From assembly GCF_000224065.1 (NCBI RefSeq), contig NZ_AFWT01000040.1, positions 1 through 43,931 of the forward strand: a stretch of 43,931 nt of DNA, written 5' to 3'. Positions 25,115 through 34,459 of the stretch are shown here, in pieces. The stretch's first letter is position 1, and the number at the start of each line of letters is the position of its first letter. The notes under the pieces are model-generated. The model was given only the letters and a program-made list of their open reading frames with translations, searched no databases and had not been told where the DNA came from. The translations under genes and the position numbers were made by a program. This stretch comes from Thiorhodococcus drewsii AZ1. GTDB lineage: Bacteria; Pseudomonadota; Gammaproteobacteria; Chromatiales; Chromatiaceae.

Positions 25115-26812
25115 ATGGAACTCAGCAGCTTCGTCTTCTCGGCTATCGTGCTGCTCTCGGCAGCCGCCATCTCGGTTGCACTCTTCAAACATCTCGGGCT
25201 GGGGTCGATCCTCGGACTGCTGGTGGCCGGCATCGTCGTTGGTCCCCATTCGCCAGGCCCCTACGTCACGGCGCACGTCGACGACGTGCGCAACTTCACC
25301 GAACTCGGCGTCGTCCTGCTGCTCTTCATGATCGGACTGGAGATGCAGCCCAAGCGACTCTGGGCGCTGCGCCGCGAGGTGTTCGGGCTTGGGACCATTC
25401 AGATCCTGCTGAGCGGTCTGGCGATCTCGGCCTACGTCTCCATCTACGAGCCATCCTGGCGGGTCGCGCTCCTGATCGGGCTGACCCTGGCGCTCTCATC
25501 GACGGCGTTGGTGATGCAACTGCTCCACGAGCGCGGCGATCTCGCAACCCGTCACGGCAACGCCACCTTCGCCGTGCTGCTGATGCAGGACCTGGCCGTG
25601 GTCCCCATGCTGGCCATCGTGCCGCTGCTCTCCGACTTGGGAACCACCACCTCCCTACCGTTCGCCGAACAGGCACTGAACGTAGTCGGCATGCTCGCTC
25701 TGGTCATCGTCTTCGGACGCTATGTGGTGCCCTTCGCGCTCGAGCGACTGCTGCGCCAGAGCAACCGCGAGGCATTCGCACTGGTCGTCATGCTGGCGGT
25801 CTTTCTCGCCGCATGGGCCATGCATCAGGCCGGACTATCCATGGCCCTGGGCGCCTTTATGATGGGCATGCTGCTCTCGACCTCGCGCTTCAGTTTCCAG
25901 ATCCAGGCCCACATCGAGCCCTTCAAAGGCCTGCTGATGAGCCTTTTTTTCGTCTCCGTTGGCATGTCGATCGACCTGCCGGCCATCGCCGACGAGCCCT
26001 GGCTGATGGCCCAGCATGTCCTGGTGATCCTGGCGATCAAGCTCGCCGTCCTCTTCGGCATCGCCCGCCTCTTCGGTCTACCGCGCGGAGTCGCGACCCG
26101 AGTGGCCTTCCTGCTCGCCCAGAATGGCGAGTTCGGCTTCGTGCTTTTTGGCTTCGCCAAGACGCTCGGTATCATCGACTCGCACACCTTCGTGATCGCG
26201 GTTGGCGTCATCTCGGTGAGCATGATGCTGACCCCATTGTTGGTCAAACTCGGAGACGCCCTGGCACGCCGCGCCGAGCGGCGCAAAAACGCCCCGGTCG
26301 ACTTCACTTACGAAAAGACCGGCATTCAGCCCAAGGGACGCGTCGTCATCGGCGGCTACGGCCGGGTCGGACACACCGTCGCCACCTTGCTGGAGGTCAA
26401 CAAGATTCCCTTCATCGCCTTCGACACCAACCCAACGAACGTCGAACGGGGCGTACGCGACGGCCGCGCCGTTTTCTACGGCAACATCGGCGATCTGGAG
26501 CTTTTGAGAGCCGCTCAGGTCGGAAGCGCCACACTGGTGATCCTCACCATCGATCACGGACCCACCGCGCTACGAGCGGTCTCGCACATCCGCACCGCCT
26601 TCCCCCGGGTCCCTGTCATCGCGCGCGCTCGCGACCTAGAGGCCTGCGGCAACCTGCTGCGTGCCGGCGCCTCCCGCGTCTATCCCGAGGCGATCGAAAG
26701 CAGCCTGCGTCTCGGTGCCGAGGCGCTGCAGATGCTCGGCGTCTCGACCGACGAAGTCGACGCCATGCTCCAGGGCGTGCGCAGCCAGGGATATGTACAG
26801 GTCGCCGAGTGA
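25115..26812 (+). CDS. CPA2-family cation:proton antiporter (KefB/KefC type)
   Basis: The 565-residue protein has about twelve membrane helices (residues 1-390) of the Na+/H+ exchanger domain. Family segments include LGSILGLLVAGIVVGP, ELGVVLLLFMIGLEM, LALSSTALVMQLL and MLLSTSRFSFQIQA, and FLLAQNGEFGFVLFG lies in a late helix. A cytoplasmic TrkA-N/RCK domain follows, with the nucleotide-binding VIGGYGRVGHTVATLL (from about residue 410). It would exchange K+ or Na+ for H+ and be gated by NAD(H) or a similar ligand. No TrkA-C domain is seen, and no KefF/KefG partner gene lies nearby. The ATG at 25115 has GAGTAG upstream. It is transcribed with, or just ahead of, the methyltransferase gene 104 bases later. 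Confidence 0.92.
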   Translation: MELSSFVFSAIVLLSAAAISVALFKHLGLGSILGLLVAGIVVGPHSPGPYVTAHVDDVRNFTELGVVLLLFMIGLEMQPKRLWALRREVFGLGTIQILLSGLAISAYVSIYEPSWRVALLIGLTLALSSTALVMQLLHERGDLATRHGNATFAVLLMQDLAVVPMLAIVPLLSDLGTTTSLPFAEQALNVVGMLALVIVFGRYVVPFALERLLRQSNREAFALVVMLAVFLAAWAMHQAGLSMALGAFMMGMLLSTSRFSFQIQAHIEPFKGLLMSLFFVSVGMSIDLPAIADEPWLMAQHVLVILAIKLAVLFGIARLFGLPRGVATRVAFLLAQNGEFGFVLFGFAKTLGIIDSHTFVIAVGVISVSMMLTPLLVKLGDALARRAERRKNAPVDFTYEKTGIQPKGRVVIGGYGRVGHTVATLLEVNKIPFIAFDTNPTNVERGVRDGRAVFYGNIGDLELLRAAQVGSATLVILTIDHGPTALRAVSHIRTAFPRVPVIARARDLEACGNLLRAGASRVYPEAIESSLRLGAEALQMLGVSTDEVDAMLQGVRSQGYVQVAE

Positions 26813-26916
26813 GCACCATTCCCACAGACGGGAGCCGGCTGGTTGCCGATCCCCGGCAAACTTATTAAGCTCGTTCACCGCCTAGCAAAACCGACTCATC
26901 GGGGGACCCGTTCGAG

Positions 26917-27582
26917 ATGGAAGAAAGTATCGAGCTCGCGCGTTTCAACATGATCCAGCAACAGATCCGCCCCTGGGGTGTTCTGGATGATCGTGCACTG
27001 GAGGCGATGACGGAGATACCGCGCGAACCGTTCGTTCCGGATGCCTATCTCGGTCTGGCCTACTCGGATATCGAAATCCCCATCGGCTCTGCGGCCAGCA
27101 TGCTGGCCCCCAGGATCGTTGGGCATCTACTGCAAGCGCTGGCAGTGAAACCGGGCGACAAGGTGTTGGAGATCGGCACCGGCAGCGGCTATGTCAGCGC
27201 CTGTCTGAGCTGGCTCGGCGCGCGCGTATTCAGCCTGGAGATCGATGCGACCCTCGCCGCCGAGGCCCGCCAGCGGCTGGCGGCGCTCAAGTTCGAACGC
27301 ATCGAGATCCGCGAGGCCGACGGCCTGGCTGGTCCGGCCGCAGACGCCCCCTTCGAGGCGATCGCCGTAACCGGCTCCATGCCGACCGACGCATCGCTCG
27401 ACATGCTCAAGGGGCAACTCGCGATCGGCGGACGGCTGTTTTGCGTCATCGGCGAGGATCCGCTGATGCAGGCCACCCTGATCACGCGACTCTCCAAGAG
27501 AGATTTCCGCCGCCAGCCGCTGTTCGAAACCAGCGTGCCTGCGCTCCGCAACGTCGCCGAGCCCGCTGGATTCGCGTTCTGA
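26917..27582 (+). CDS. PCMT-family (protein-L-isoaspartate) methyltransferase
   Basis: The 221-residue protein has an N-terminal cap (ARFNMIQQQIRPWGVLDDRA) and the SAM-binding motif VLEIGTGSGYVSACL (about residues 88-102), followed by FSLEIDATLAAEA. The family repairs isoaspartyl residues with SAM. The usual catalytic DGxxG/TxA segment is only partly kept (EADGLAG, AVTGSMP), so this belongs to the PCMT-like branch common near waaA and tolC in gammaproteobacteria, whose true substrate may differ. Cytoplasmic, with no signal peptide. A strong hairpin terminator follows at 27600-27628. Start ATG at 26917 has GGGGGA about ten bases upstream. Confidence 0.82.
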   Translation: MEESIELARFNMIQQQIRPWGVLDDRALEAMTEIPREPFVPDAYLGLAYSDIEIPIGSAASMLAPRIVGHLLQALAVKPGDKVLEIGTGSGYVSACLSWLGARVFSLEIDATLAAEARQRLAALKFERIEIREADGLAGPAADAPFEAIAVTGSMPTDASLDMLKGQLAIGGRLFCVIGEDPLMQATLITRLSKRDFRRQPLFETSVPALRNVAEPAGFAF

Positions 27583-27599
27583 CCACGACCTCCCGGATA

Positions 27600-27628
27600 C
27601 CGCCGAGCCCATCAAAAGGGTTCGGCGG
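27600..27628 (+). terminator. Terminator hairpin after the PCMT-like gene
   Basis: CCGCCGAGCCC pairs with GGGTTCGGCGG (one G-U pair) around loop ATCAAAA, 18 bases after the stop codon. The T-run is poor, so termination may be partial or Rho-assisted. Confidence 0.65.
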
Positions 27629-27656
27629 CTCGCAATCGCTCCATCAAGCATTACCT

Positions 27657-27673
27657 AGATCAATTCTTGATCT
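27657..27673. other. Small perfect hairpin before the hydrolase gene
   Basis: AGATCAA and TTGATCT pair around TTC and are followed by TTGCC. It could be a second terminator or an operator; it lies about 80 bases before the hydrolase start. Confidence 0.4.
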
Positions 27674-27752
27674 TTGCCTAACTAATAGCGCACACTCCTC
27701 CGACCCCTCGCTCAGGGGATAAAAAAGAAGTAAACGTCGGAGGACATACGAC

Positions 27753-28331
27753 ATGAGCATCAATCAGGCCCAGATGCCGCTGTGCCAGCGGGCATCCTCG
27801 CAGCTACTCATCATCGACGCCCAGGAGCGGCTCGCCGCCGCCATGGACAAGGACGAACTGGAAGGCGTCGTCGACAACATCAATCGCTTGGTGACGGCCG
27901 CCAAGATTCTGGAGATTCCGGTCTTCGCGACCCAGCACAACTCCAAGGGACTCGGTCCGATCATCAAGGACATCCGCGACAATATGCCCGAGACGGCGGA
28001 TCCGACCGAAAAGACCGCCTTCTCCTGCTGCACGGCACCGGGCTTCGAGCGCAACATCTCCTCGCATCCCGAGCGTCGGCAGCTGGTCGTGGTCGGCATG
28101 GAGGCGCATATCTGCATCTCGCAGACCGTCTCAGGACTCCAGCGCTGGGGCTACCAGGTCTTCGTCCCGGAAGACGCCATCATCTCGCGCAAGGCCTTCT
28201 ACAAGCAGAATGTGCTCCAGCGCATGCGCCACAGCGGCATCCAGGTCGTCTGCACCGAGTCGGTCGGTTTCGAATGGATCGGCGACTCGACCGACGCCCA
28301 GTTCCGCGACGTCTGGTCGTTGTTCAAGTAA
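27753..28331 (+). CDS. Isochorismatase-superfamily cysteine hydrolase (YcaC-like)
   Basis: The 192-residue protein has the alpha/beta fold of cysteine hydrolases. LLIIDAQERLAAAM supplies the catalytic Asp, EKTAFSC the Lys region, and VVGMEAHICISQTVSGL the nucleophilic Cys. Length and order resemble YcaC-type and nicotinamidase-related hydrolases, which cleave amide or related C-N bonds. Residues that would specify isochorismate or nicotinamide are not evident, so the substrate is unknown. GGAGG lies eleven bases before the ATG. It is a single gene, separated by hairpins from the methyltransferase and convergent with waaA across a 144-base gap that holds only short AGCTGG repeats. Confidence 0.85.
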   Translation: MSINQAQMPLCQRASSQLLIIDAQERLAAAMDKDELEGVVDNINRLVTAAKILEIPVFATQHNSKGLGPIIKDIRDNMPETADPTEKTAFSCCTAPGFERNISSHPERRQLVVVGMEAHICISQTVSGLQRWGYQVFVPEDAIISRKAFYKQNVLQRMRHSGIQVVCTESVGFEWIGDSTDAQFRDVWSLFK

Positions 28332-28475
28332 AGGCTTCCAGCCGCCAGCGCCCAGCCCTCAGCGGTTGCTTTGCCGAGGTTGTCGCCTCTCGACCCCTTC
28401 CCGAGCCATCGAGAACAGACATGCCTGACTCGAAGCTCGGGGGTCTGCGTGCAACGAGCTGGTAGCTGGAGGCTG

Positions 28476-29789
28476 TTAGCTGGCAGCTTGACTCGCCAGC
28501 GCCTCGTCGATTACGCCCAGCAGACGCTCCAACGCCCCCCGATTGCGCTCGACCACAGCCTGACCCTGCGCGCCGACCTCGGCGCGCAGGGCCGCATCGG
28601 TCAACCAGACTCCAAGCCGCTCGGCGAGCGCCTCGGCATCGGCGACCCGCGCCGCGCCGCCCGCCTCCAGCATCATCTCGGTGATGGCCGCGAAATTGAA
28701 GGTATGGGGTCCGACCAGGATGGGCACGCCCCAGGCCGCAGCCTCCAGCAGATTGTGCCCCCCGACCGCGACCAGACTGCCGCCGATGAAGGCGACATCG
28801 CCCGCCGCGAGGAAGGCGGGTAGCTCGCCCATGGTGTCACCGAGGAAGACCGAGATTCCGTCGCCGCAGACGTCCTGATGGCTGCGCCGGACCAGAGCCA
28901 GCCCCTGGCGCTCGACCAGGGCGGCGACGCGCTCGAAACGCTCAGGATGACGCGGCACCAGCACCAAGAGCGCCTGGGGCAGCCGCTCCAGCAGACGACG
29001 ATGGGCCTGCAGCAGCAACGCCTCCTCCCCTTCGTGCGTGCTGGCCGCCACCCACACCGGACGCTGCCCCCACAAGCGTCTCATCGCCTCGGCACAGTCG
29101 CGCTGACTGGCGGGCTGGCGCAGATCGAATTTGATGCTTCCGGTGACCCGAACCCGCTCGCCCACCGCTCCGAGCTCGATCAGACGATCCGCATCGGCTT
29201 GGCTCTGGGCCGCGATCCGGGTGAAGCGCTGCAGTGTCTCGCGGGTGAACTCGGGCACGCGCGCATAGCCCCGAGCCGAGCGCGCCGATAGACGGGCATT
29301 TGCGAGCACGACCGGAATACCGCGTCGCTCGCAAGCCTCCAGCAGGTTGGGCCAGATCTCGGTCTCCATCACGATCAGCAGACGTGGACGAACCTGGTCG
29401 AGAAAGCGCCCGACGATTCCAGGCAGATCGTAGGGCATGTAGCGGTGCGCGACGCCGTCTCCGAACAGTTCACCGAGCCGTGCCGCGCCGGTGGGCGTGG
29501 TGGTGGTGACCAGGATCCCCTCATCGCGAACCCGTTCGAGCAACTGGCGAATCAAGAGCCCCGCCGCCTGAACCTCGCCTACCGAAACGGCATGAATCCA
29601 GATGCCGGCCTTGGGCGCATGTGCCCCCAGGACCAGTCGCTCGCCGACACGTCTGCGATAGCCCGGCGCCTTGATGCTGCGCCAATAGAGCCGCAGCACC
29701 GCCAGCGGAAGCGCCAGCCGTAGGATCAGGGTATAGAGACCCCGCGTCGCGATTCTCAATCCCCGTTTCCCATCGGTGCGCTCATTCAT
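28476..29789 (-). CDS. waaA: 3-deoxy-D-manno-octulosonic acid (Kdo) transferase
   Basis: WaaA (KdtA) attaches Kdo from CMP-Kdo to lipid IVA on the cytoplasmic face of the inner membrane, building the LPS inner core. The 437-residue GT30 protein has an N-terminal hydrophobic anchor (about residues 15-35), WIHAVSVGEVQAA (catalytic Glu region), LIVMETEIWPNLL, and a C-terminal nucleotide-sugar domain with GGSLVAVGGHNLLEAAAWG. ATG at 29789 overlaps the chemoreceptor stop by one base (TGATG), so the two genes are translationally coupled. A TTG one codon earlier is less likely. LPS heptose gene hldE lies upstream of the chemoreceptor on the same strand. Confidence 0.94.
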   Translation of the reverse strand: MNERTDGKRGLRIATRGLYTLILRLALPLAVLRLYWRSIKAPGYRRRVGERLVLGAHAPKAGIWIHAVSVGEVQAAGLLIRQLLERVRDEGILVTTTTPTGAARLGELFGDGVAHRYMPYDLPGIVGRFLDQVRPRLLIVMETEIWPNLLEACERRGIPVVLANARLSARSARGYARVPEFTRETLQRFTRIAAQSQADADRLIELGAVGERVRVTGSIKFDLRQPASQRDCAEAMRRLWGQRPVWVAASTHEGEEALLLQAHRRLLERLPQALLVLVPRHPERFERVAALVERQGLALVRRSHQDVCGDGISVFLGDTMGELPAFLAAGDVAFIGGSLVAVGGHNLLEAAAWGVPILVGPHTFNFAAITEMMLEAGGAARVADAEALAERLGVWLTDAALRAEVGAQGQAVVERNRGALERLLGVIDEALASQAAS

Positions 29790-31399
29790 CAAGCAGCCAA
29801 CCGGTCGAGCAGCCCCTGAAGCTGCACGGATTCGCCGATCATCTGCTCATAAAACGCGTTTGCTTGGACCTGATTGGCCGCATCGTGTGCCTTTACGACC
29901 TGCTTGCCCAATTCATGCACCCGCTGGTGATGACCATCGAGTTCCTGGAACGACTGGTTGTCGGCGAACTTCGCCTGCCCCGCCCCCTTGTACCAGAGAC
30001 CGAATTCACAATGCCGATGATCGGGCAGCGCGCCGGCATCGAGCTGCTCCTGCCCCATCTGGTGCAGTTTGATGCGACGCACGAACAGCATATGGGCGAT
30101 CTTGGCCTTGTGGACGATGCTGTCCAGATCGTTTTCGCAGCGGAAACGGCCCAACGCCCCTTGCAGTTCCTGGAAGATCCCCATCAGGCGCCCCGCCGTC
30201 TCCTCGGCGCGGCGCGATTGGTGCAACGACTCCTGAGTCAGCGCATTGATCTGGGCGATGTCGCGGGCGACCTCGCTGTTGGTCACGGCGAGTTCCTCGG
30301 CAGCAGCGGCGATCTGATCGATCTCTGAGTTGACCGCCCGCGCCCCGTCGAGGATGTCGCTCAACGCGGCGCCTGAGCGCGCCGCAGCATCCGAGCCCTG
30401 CTCGGCCTCGCTCAACCCCTGCTGCATGGAATCCACAGCGGTGGCCGTCTCCGCCTGGATCGACTGGATCATTTCGCCGATCTCCTGGGTCGCCCGGTTG
30501 GTGCGATTCGCCAAGGCACGCACCTCGTCCGCCACGACCGCAAATCCGCGCCCCACCTCGCCCGCGCGCGCCGCCTCGATCGCCGCGTTCAGCGCCAGGA
30601 GATTGGTCTGATCCGCGATCTCCTTGATGGTGCCGACGATGGTGCCGATCTGATGGGAGCGCACCCCCAGACCCTCCACCACCCCTGCCGAATCGCGCAC
30701 GCGCGCTGCGATGTTCTGCATGGTATCGACCGTCTCCCGAACCACCTCCGCCCCCTGCTCGGCGTTCTGGCTCGCCTGGCGCGAACGCTCGGCCGCGTTG
30801 CTGCAGCTTTGGGCGATGCTCGCGGTCGTCATCGTCATCTGCTCGGTCGCCGCCGCCATGCCGTTCATGCGGTCGGCCGACTGCTCCACCCGCACCAGCG
30901 CCTCGCGCGACTCGACCTCCAGATGGAAAACCGTGTCGACCGCCTCGGCGCTGTGACCATGAACACGCCGAACGACGCCCCGAATGCCCGCCGTGAAGGA
31001 CTCCAGCGCACGGGCCACCTGACCCAGTTCGTGCTGATCGTGCACTTCCAGAGAATCGGGCATGCTCCCGCCGCCCTTGGCGAGATCGCCCAGCACAGCG
31101 CCCAACTCATGCAACGGCCGGGTAATCGAGCGCACGATCGCGAACAGTGCCAGTGTCAGCAGCAACACGAAGACGGGCATGGCCGTATTCAACAGACCAA
31201 GAAGCCGATCGAATTCGGCCAGCATCTCACGCGCCTGCCCATCGACCTGGGCCGCCTGGTCGAACACCTCGTGAGCCATACGTTCGAGTCCGCCGATGGA
31301 GAACACCACGGCGCCGTACATTCCCAGCACGAAGACGATGACGATGGCATAGATCAGATACAGCCGGTGGGAGACCTTCAAGGCCACGAAGGGATTCAT
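29789..31399 (-). CDS. Methyl-accepting chemotaxis protein with CZB domain
   Basis: The 536-residue chemoreceptor has two membrane helices (about 14-34 and 71-91) around a very short periplasmic loop of about 36 residues, a HAMP-like linker ([20 protein letters not shown]), and a cytoplasmic signalling domain whose hairpin tip is [20 protein letters not shown]. At the C-terminus is a chemoreceptor zinc-binding (CZB) domain, with His in [18 protein letters not shown] carrying the signature HCxFGxWY, and [12 protein letters not shown] domains bind zinc and can sense metal or oxidant. With almost no periplasmic sensor, the stimulus is probably internal and read by CZB. It is coupled to waaA by a TGATG overlap. 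No other chemotaxis gene is in the window. Confidence 0.92.
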   Translation of the reverse strand: MNPFVALKVSHRLYLIYAIVIVFVLGMYGAVVFSIGGLERMAHEVFDQAAQVDGQAREMLAEFDRLLGLLNTAMPVFVLLLTLALFAIVRSITRPLHELGAVLGDLAKGGGSMPDSLEVHDQHELGQVARALESFTAGIRGVVRRVHGHSAEAVDTVFHLEVESREALVRVEQSADRMNGMAAATEQMTMTTASIAQSCSNAAERSRQASQNAEQGAEVVRETVDTMQNIAARVRDSAGVVEGLGVRSHQIGTIVGTIKEIADQTNLLALNAAIEAARAGEVGRGFAVVADEVRALANRTNRATQEIGEMIQSIQAETATAVDSMQQGLSEAEQGSDAAARSGAALSDILDGARAVNSEIDQIAAAAEELAVTNSEVARDIAQINALTQESLHQSRRAEETAGRLMGIFQELQGALGRFRCENDLDSIVHKAKIAHMLFVRRIKLHQMGQEQLDAGALPDHRHCEFGLWYKGAGQAKFADNQSFQELDGHHQRVHELGKQVVKAHDAANQVQANAFYEQMIGESVQLQGLLDRLAA

Positions 31400-31479
31400 G
31401 TTGCGTTCCTATCGAATGGGATTCGGAGCGGAGAACCAGGCCTACCGCATCGCCTAAAGGGCATGAGTCGACCAGAAAA

Positions 31480-32910
31480 TCAGCTGTCGCGGATCGCCCC
31501 GATGATACGGCTGGTCGAACGCCCCGGAAGAAAGTCAAAGACCCGCACCTCGCCGCCATTGGCCCGGACGCACTCGGCGCCGGCGATCTGATCGGGGCGA
31601 TAGTCCCCACCCTTGACCAGCAGATCCGGCTTGACCCGACAGATGAGCGATTCAGGGGTGTCCTCGCTGAAGGCGCACACCCAATCCACAGAGGCCAAAC
31701 CGGCCAGCACTGCCATGCGTTGCTCGACCCCGTTGATCGGCCGGCCATCACCCTTGAGACGCCGCACCGAATCGTCGTCATTGACCGCGACGATGAGCCG
31801 ATCGCCCATCCGCCGGGCCTGCTGCAGATAGGCGACATGGCCCTCATGGAGGATATCGAAACAGCCGTTGGTCATGACCAGACGTTCGCCGCGCGCCTGT
31901 GCCTCGACCGCCGCCGCGACCAATGCCTCCTGATCGAGAATGGCGTGCCACTCGGCACCCAGATAGGCGCGCTCCAGCTCTCGCGCCCCAACGGTCGCCG
32001 TGCCCAGTTTGCCGACCGCGAGCCCGGCGGCGCAATTGGCCAGTGCGCAGGATTCCTCGATCCCGACCCCGGCCGCCAGCGCTGCGGCCAGAGTCGCGAT
32101 CACCGTATCGCCCGCGCCGGTCACGTCGAACACCTCGCGCGCCTGGGTCGGCAGATGCAGCGCCTCGGCATCGGCGCGCACCAGCAGCATCCCACGCTCA
32201 CCGAGCGTCACCAGCATGGCGTCCAGATCCAGTTCGTCGCGCAGATTGCGCGCCCGCTCGACCAAAACGGCATCGTCGCCACAGACACCCACGACCTCCT
32301 CTAGTTCCCCTCGGTTCGGCGTCAACAGGGTCGCACCCCGATAACGGACGAAATCGCGCCCCTTTGGATCGACCAGGACCGGCTTGTCCAGCTCGCGCGC
32401 CAGCCGGATCAGCAACTGGGGATCGGACAGGGTGCCCTTGGCGTAGTCGGATAGAAGCAGCAGATCCGCATCCGCCAGCGCCGCCTCGATCATCGATGGC
32501 AGAGGATCCTCGCCGAGCGGGGTTAGCGACTGCTCGAAATCAAGCCGGATCAGCTGCTGATGGTGACTCAACACCCGCAGCTTGGTGATGGTCGGCAGAT
32601 CCGCACGCCGATGCAGCCGAGTCTCGATGGATTGGTCGGCGAGCCGCTCGGCCAGGATGTCGGCCGCCTCGTCCGCCCCAGTGACGCCTATCAGCAGGGT
32701 CCGCACACCCAGCGCCGCCAGATTGAGCGCCACGTTCGCCGCCCCGCCCGGCCGATCCTCGACCCGATCCACGTGCACCACGGGCACGGGGGCCTCGGGC
32801 GAGATGCGCCGCGTCGCCCCAGTCCAGTATCGATCGAGCATCAGATCGCCCGCCACCAGGACGCGAGCACGGGAGAAATCGGGAAAGGCAGAGACGGGTA
32901 TGGTGTTCAA
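31480..32910 (-). CDS. hldE: Bifunctional heptose 7-phosphate kinase / heptose 1-phosphate adenylyltransferase
   Basis: HldE makes ADP-D-glycero-beta-D-manno-heptose for the LPS inner core. The N-terminal ribokinase-like domain (about 1-320) shows AGDLMLDRYW, RISPEAPVPVVHVD, RPGGAANVALNLAALG and the catalytic VTGAGDTVIATLAAAL. The C-terminal cytidylyltransferase-like domain (about 345-476) has TNGCFDILHEGHVAYLQQA (HxGH-type motif) and KGDGRPINGVEQR. The TTG at 32910 gives 476 residues, almost the E. coli length; the frame stays open upstream to 32982, so the start is uncertain. It is followed after 80 bases by the chemoreceptor and then waaA, so two LPS-core genes flank the receptor. Confidence 0.93.
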   Translation of the reverse strand: MNTIPVSAFPDFSRARVLVAGDLMLDRYWTGATRRISPEAPVPVVHVDRVEDRPGGAANVALNLAALGVRTLLIGVTGADEAADILAERLADQSIETRLHRRADLPTITKLRVLSHHQQLIRLDFEQSLTPLGEDPLPSMIEAALADADLLLLSDYAKGTLSDPQLLIRLARELDKPVLVDPKGRDFVRYRGATLLTPNRGELEEVVGVCGDDAVLVERARNLRDELDLDAMLVTLGERGMLLVRADAEALHLPTQAREVFDVTGAGDTVIATLAAALAAGVGIEESCALANCAAGLAVGKLGTATVGARELERAYLGAEWHAILDQEALVAAAVEAQARGERLVMTNGCFDILHEGHVAYLQQARRMGDRLIVAVNDDDSVRRLKGDGRPINGVEQRMAVLAGLASVDWVCAFSEDTPESLICRVKPDLLVKGGDYRPDQIAGAECVRANGGEVRVFDFLPGRSTSRIIGAIRDS

Positions 32911-33021
32911 GACGGCAGGATTCTTGCGGGGCAATGGAATTAGTCTAGCTCGCGGCCAAGCACTCTGACCAGAACAGGCCAAACCTCGCGTTACCCCGAT
33001 ACGCTGAAGAATCCCACCAAC

Positions 33022-33047
33022 CCTGAATTCCGCTGCACTCCATCCAG
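33022..33047. repeat. Degenerate REP-like element
   Basis: CCTGAATTCCGCTGCACTCC then ATCCAGG resembles the CCGGATTGCGCT ... CTCCATCCGGGCTAC palindrome at 23356-23387 with weaker pairing. It lies in the 138-base gap upstream of hldE, next to the stop of the deacetylase gene. Confidence 0.35.
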
Positions 33048-33048
33048 G

Positions 33049-33819
33049 CTACCCACGGGAGAGCGTGGCGCGCCATTCGGCCAACGCCGGCTTGGGCGCA
33101 TTTTTGATGGCGAGCTTCCACCAATAGCCGATCAGATTGTCGCCGTAGGAGATGGCCTTGCGCGGCAGAACCAGCGGATGGTCGAGCGCCGTGGCGGCGC
33201 CGCGCAGACAGGTGGTGGCGCTACGATAGCCCGCCTCGGCGGCCAGCTCAACCGTCTCCCGATCGAAGCTGCCGAAGGGATAGCAGAGATGCTCGACCGG
33301 CTCGCCGAGGACGTCCTCCAGCACCGACCGGCTCTCGGACAGCTCGCGCATCTTGGTCTCCCGGCCGACCTCGGCGAGCTTCACATGCTCGAGCGTATGC
33401 GAGCCAACGGTAACACCGGCAGCACGCATGGCCCGCAGCCGTTCGCCGCTCATCAGGGTCGGGATGGGCCGACCTGGATCCTTGCCGAACCACTCGGCCG
33501 AGCGCCCAAGCCAGCCGCCGATGGCATAGAGCACAGACGGAAAACCGTGGCGCTGCAGCACCGGCAGGGCATGATCGGCGAAGTTGTCGTAGGCGTCGTC
33601 GAAGGTGAGCACCACCGCCCTGGGCGGCGTGGGACGCTCCCCGCTCAGACAGGCCAGCGCCTCGTCCAGCCCCAGCACCGAATAGCCGAGCAGGTCCAGG
33701 AATCCCATTTGATGCGCGAACTGACGATGGTCGCAATAGTTCGCCCGATGCGCAGCCATCGGCGCGAACGCGCCGACCTGGTGGTACATCAATATGGAAA
33801 TGCCCGGCGATTCGCTCAT
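33049..33819 (-). CDS. Polysaccharide deacetylase family protein (carbohydrate esterase 4)
   Basis: The 256-residue protein has the NodB-homology motifs: LTFDDAYDNF (catalytic and metal Asp), VGSHTLEHVKL (the SHTxxH metal motif) and CYPFGSFDRE. Such enzymes remove N-acetyl groups from cell-surface polysaccharides; ISILMYHQVG at the start is typical of soluble members close to LPS and exopolysaccharide loci. No signal peptide is evident, so it may act in the cytoplasm on a precursor. The start ATG at 33819 overlaps the stop of the hydrogenase-like subunit gene as ATGA, and a longer frame to 33882 is rejected on that ground. hldE follows on the other side. Confidence 0.88.
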   Translation of the reverse strand: MSESPGISILMYHQVGAFAPMAAHRANYCDHRQFAHQMGFLDLLGYSVLGLDEALACLSGERPTPPRAVVLTFDDAYDNFADHALPVLQRHGFPSVLYAIGGWLGRSAEWFGKDPGRPIPTLMSGERLRAMRAAGVTVGSHTLEHVKLAEVGRETKMRELSESRSVLEDVLGEPVEHLCYPFGSFDRETVELAAEAGYRSATTCLRGAATALDHPLVLPRKAISYGDNLIGYWWKLAIKNAPKPALAEWRATLSRG

Positions 33820-34334
33820 GCCGATCCTTCTCGCAGTGCCGCCAGCAACCCCTGGAGCAACTCCACCGGCGTGGGCGGACATCCCGGGATCTTCACGTCC
33901 ACCGGAACGACATTCTCCACCGCCCCGCAGCTTGCGTAGGAGACCCCGAATTCGCCTCCGGTGCAGGCGCAGTCTCCGGCCGCGATCACGAATTTAGGCG
34001 CGGGCGTCGCGCGCCAGGTGCGGCGCAGCGCGGTCTCCATATGACGCGAGACCGGGCCGGTCACCAGCAGGACATCGGCATGACGGGGCGAGGCGACGAA
34101 ATGAACGCCGAACCGCTCGACGTCGTGATAGGGATTGTTGAGCGCATGGATCTCCAGCTCGCAGCCATTGCAGGAGCCGGCATCCACCTGACGAATCGCC
34201 AGACTGTGCCCGAAGCGGGCATCGATGCGCCGACGTAGCTCGACACCGATGCGCTCCAGCTCGGCATCCGTGGGATCCGAAACCGGCTCGGTGACGACGC
34301 CAGGGGTCAGCGCTTGTTTGAGAATACGGAACAT
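33816..34334 (-). CDS. NuoB/HyfI-like [4Fe-4S] small subunit (group 4 hydrogenase / complex I type)
   Basis: The 172-residue protein matches the small subunit shared by group 4 [NiFe]-hydrogenases (HycG, HyfI, EchC) and complex I NuoB. DAGSCNGCELEI gives two cluster cysteines, GDCACTGG and IPGCPPTP the others; LLVTGPVSRHM and VDVKIPGCPPTP are typical strings. It normally transfers electrons between a large subunit and membrane subunits. No large subunit, membrane subunit or maturation gene is in the window, so this gene is an orphan or a member of a complex encoded elsewhere. It overlaps the polysaccharide deacetylase start by four bases. Start ATG at 34334 is chosen; earlier frame extension to 34382 has no ribosome binding site. 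Confidence 0.85.
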   Translation of the reverse strand: MFRILKQALTPGVVTEPVSDPTDAELERIGVELRRRIDARFGHSLAIRQVDAGSCNGCELEIHALNNPYHDVERFGVHFVASPRHADVLLVTGPVSRHMETALRRTWRATPAPKFVIAAGDCACTGGEFGVSYASCGAVENVVPVDVKIPGCPPTPVELLQGLLAALREGSA

Positions 34335-34459
34335 GGTCGGAGTATCCGGGATATACGTATTGCGAGCGTGATGATCGATCAACCTGCGGGATGTGACGAG
34401 CGTACCCTATGCTAAGTCATCCGCCGAACGAAAATCGACGCTGATGCAGACGCAACCAT

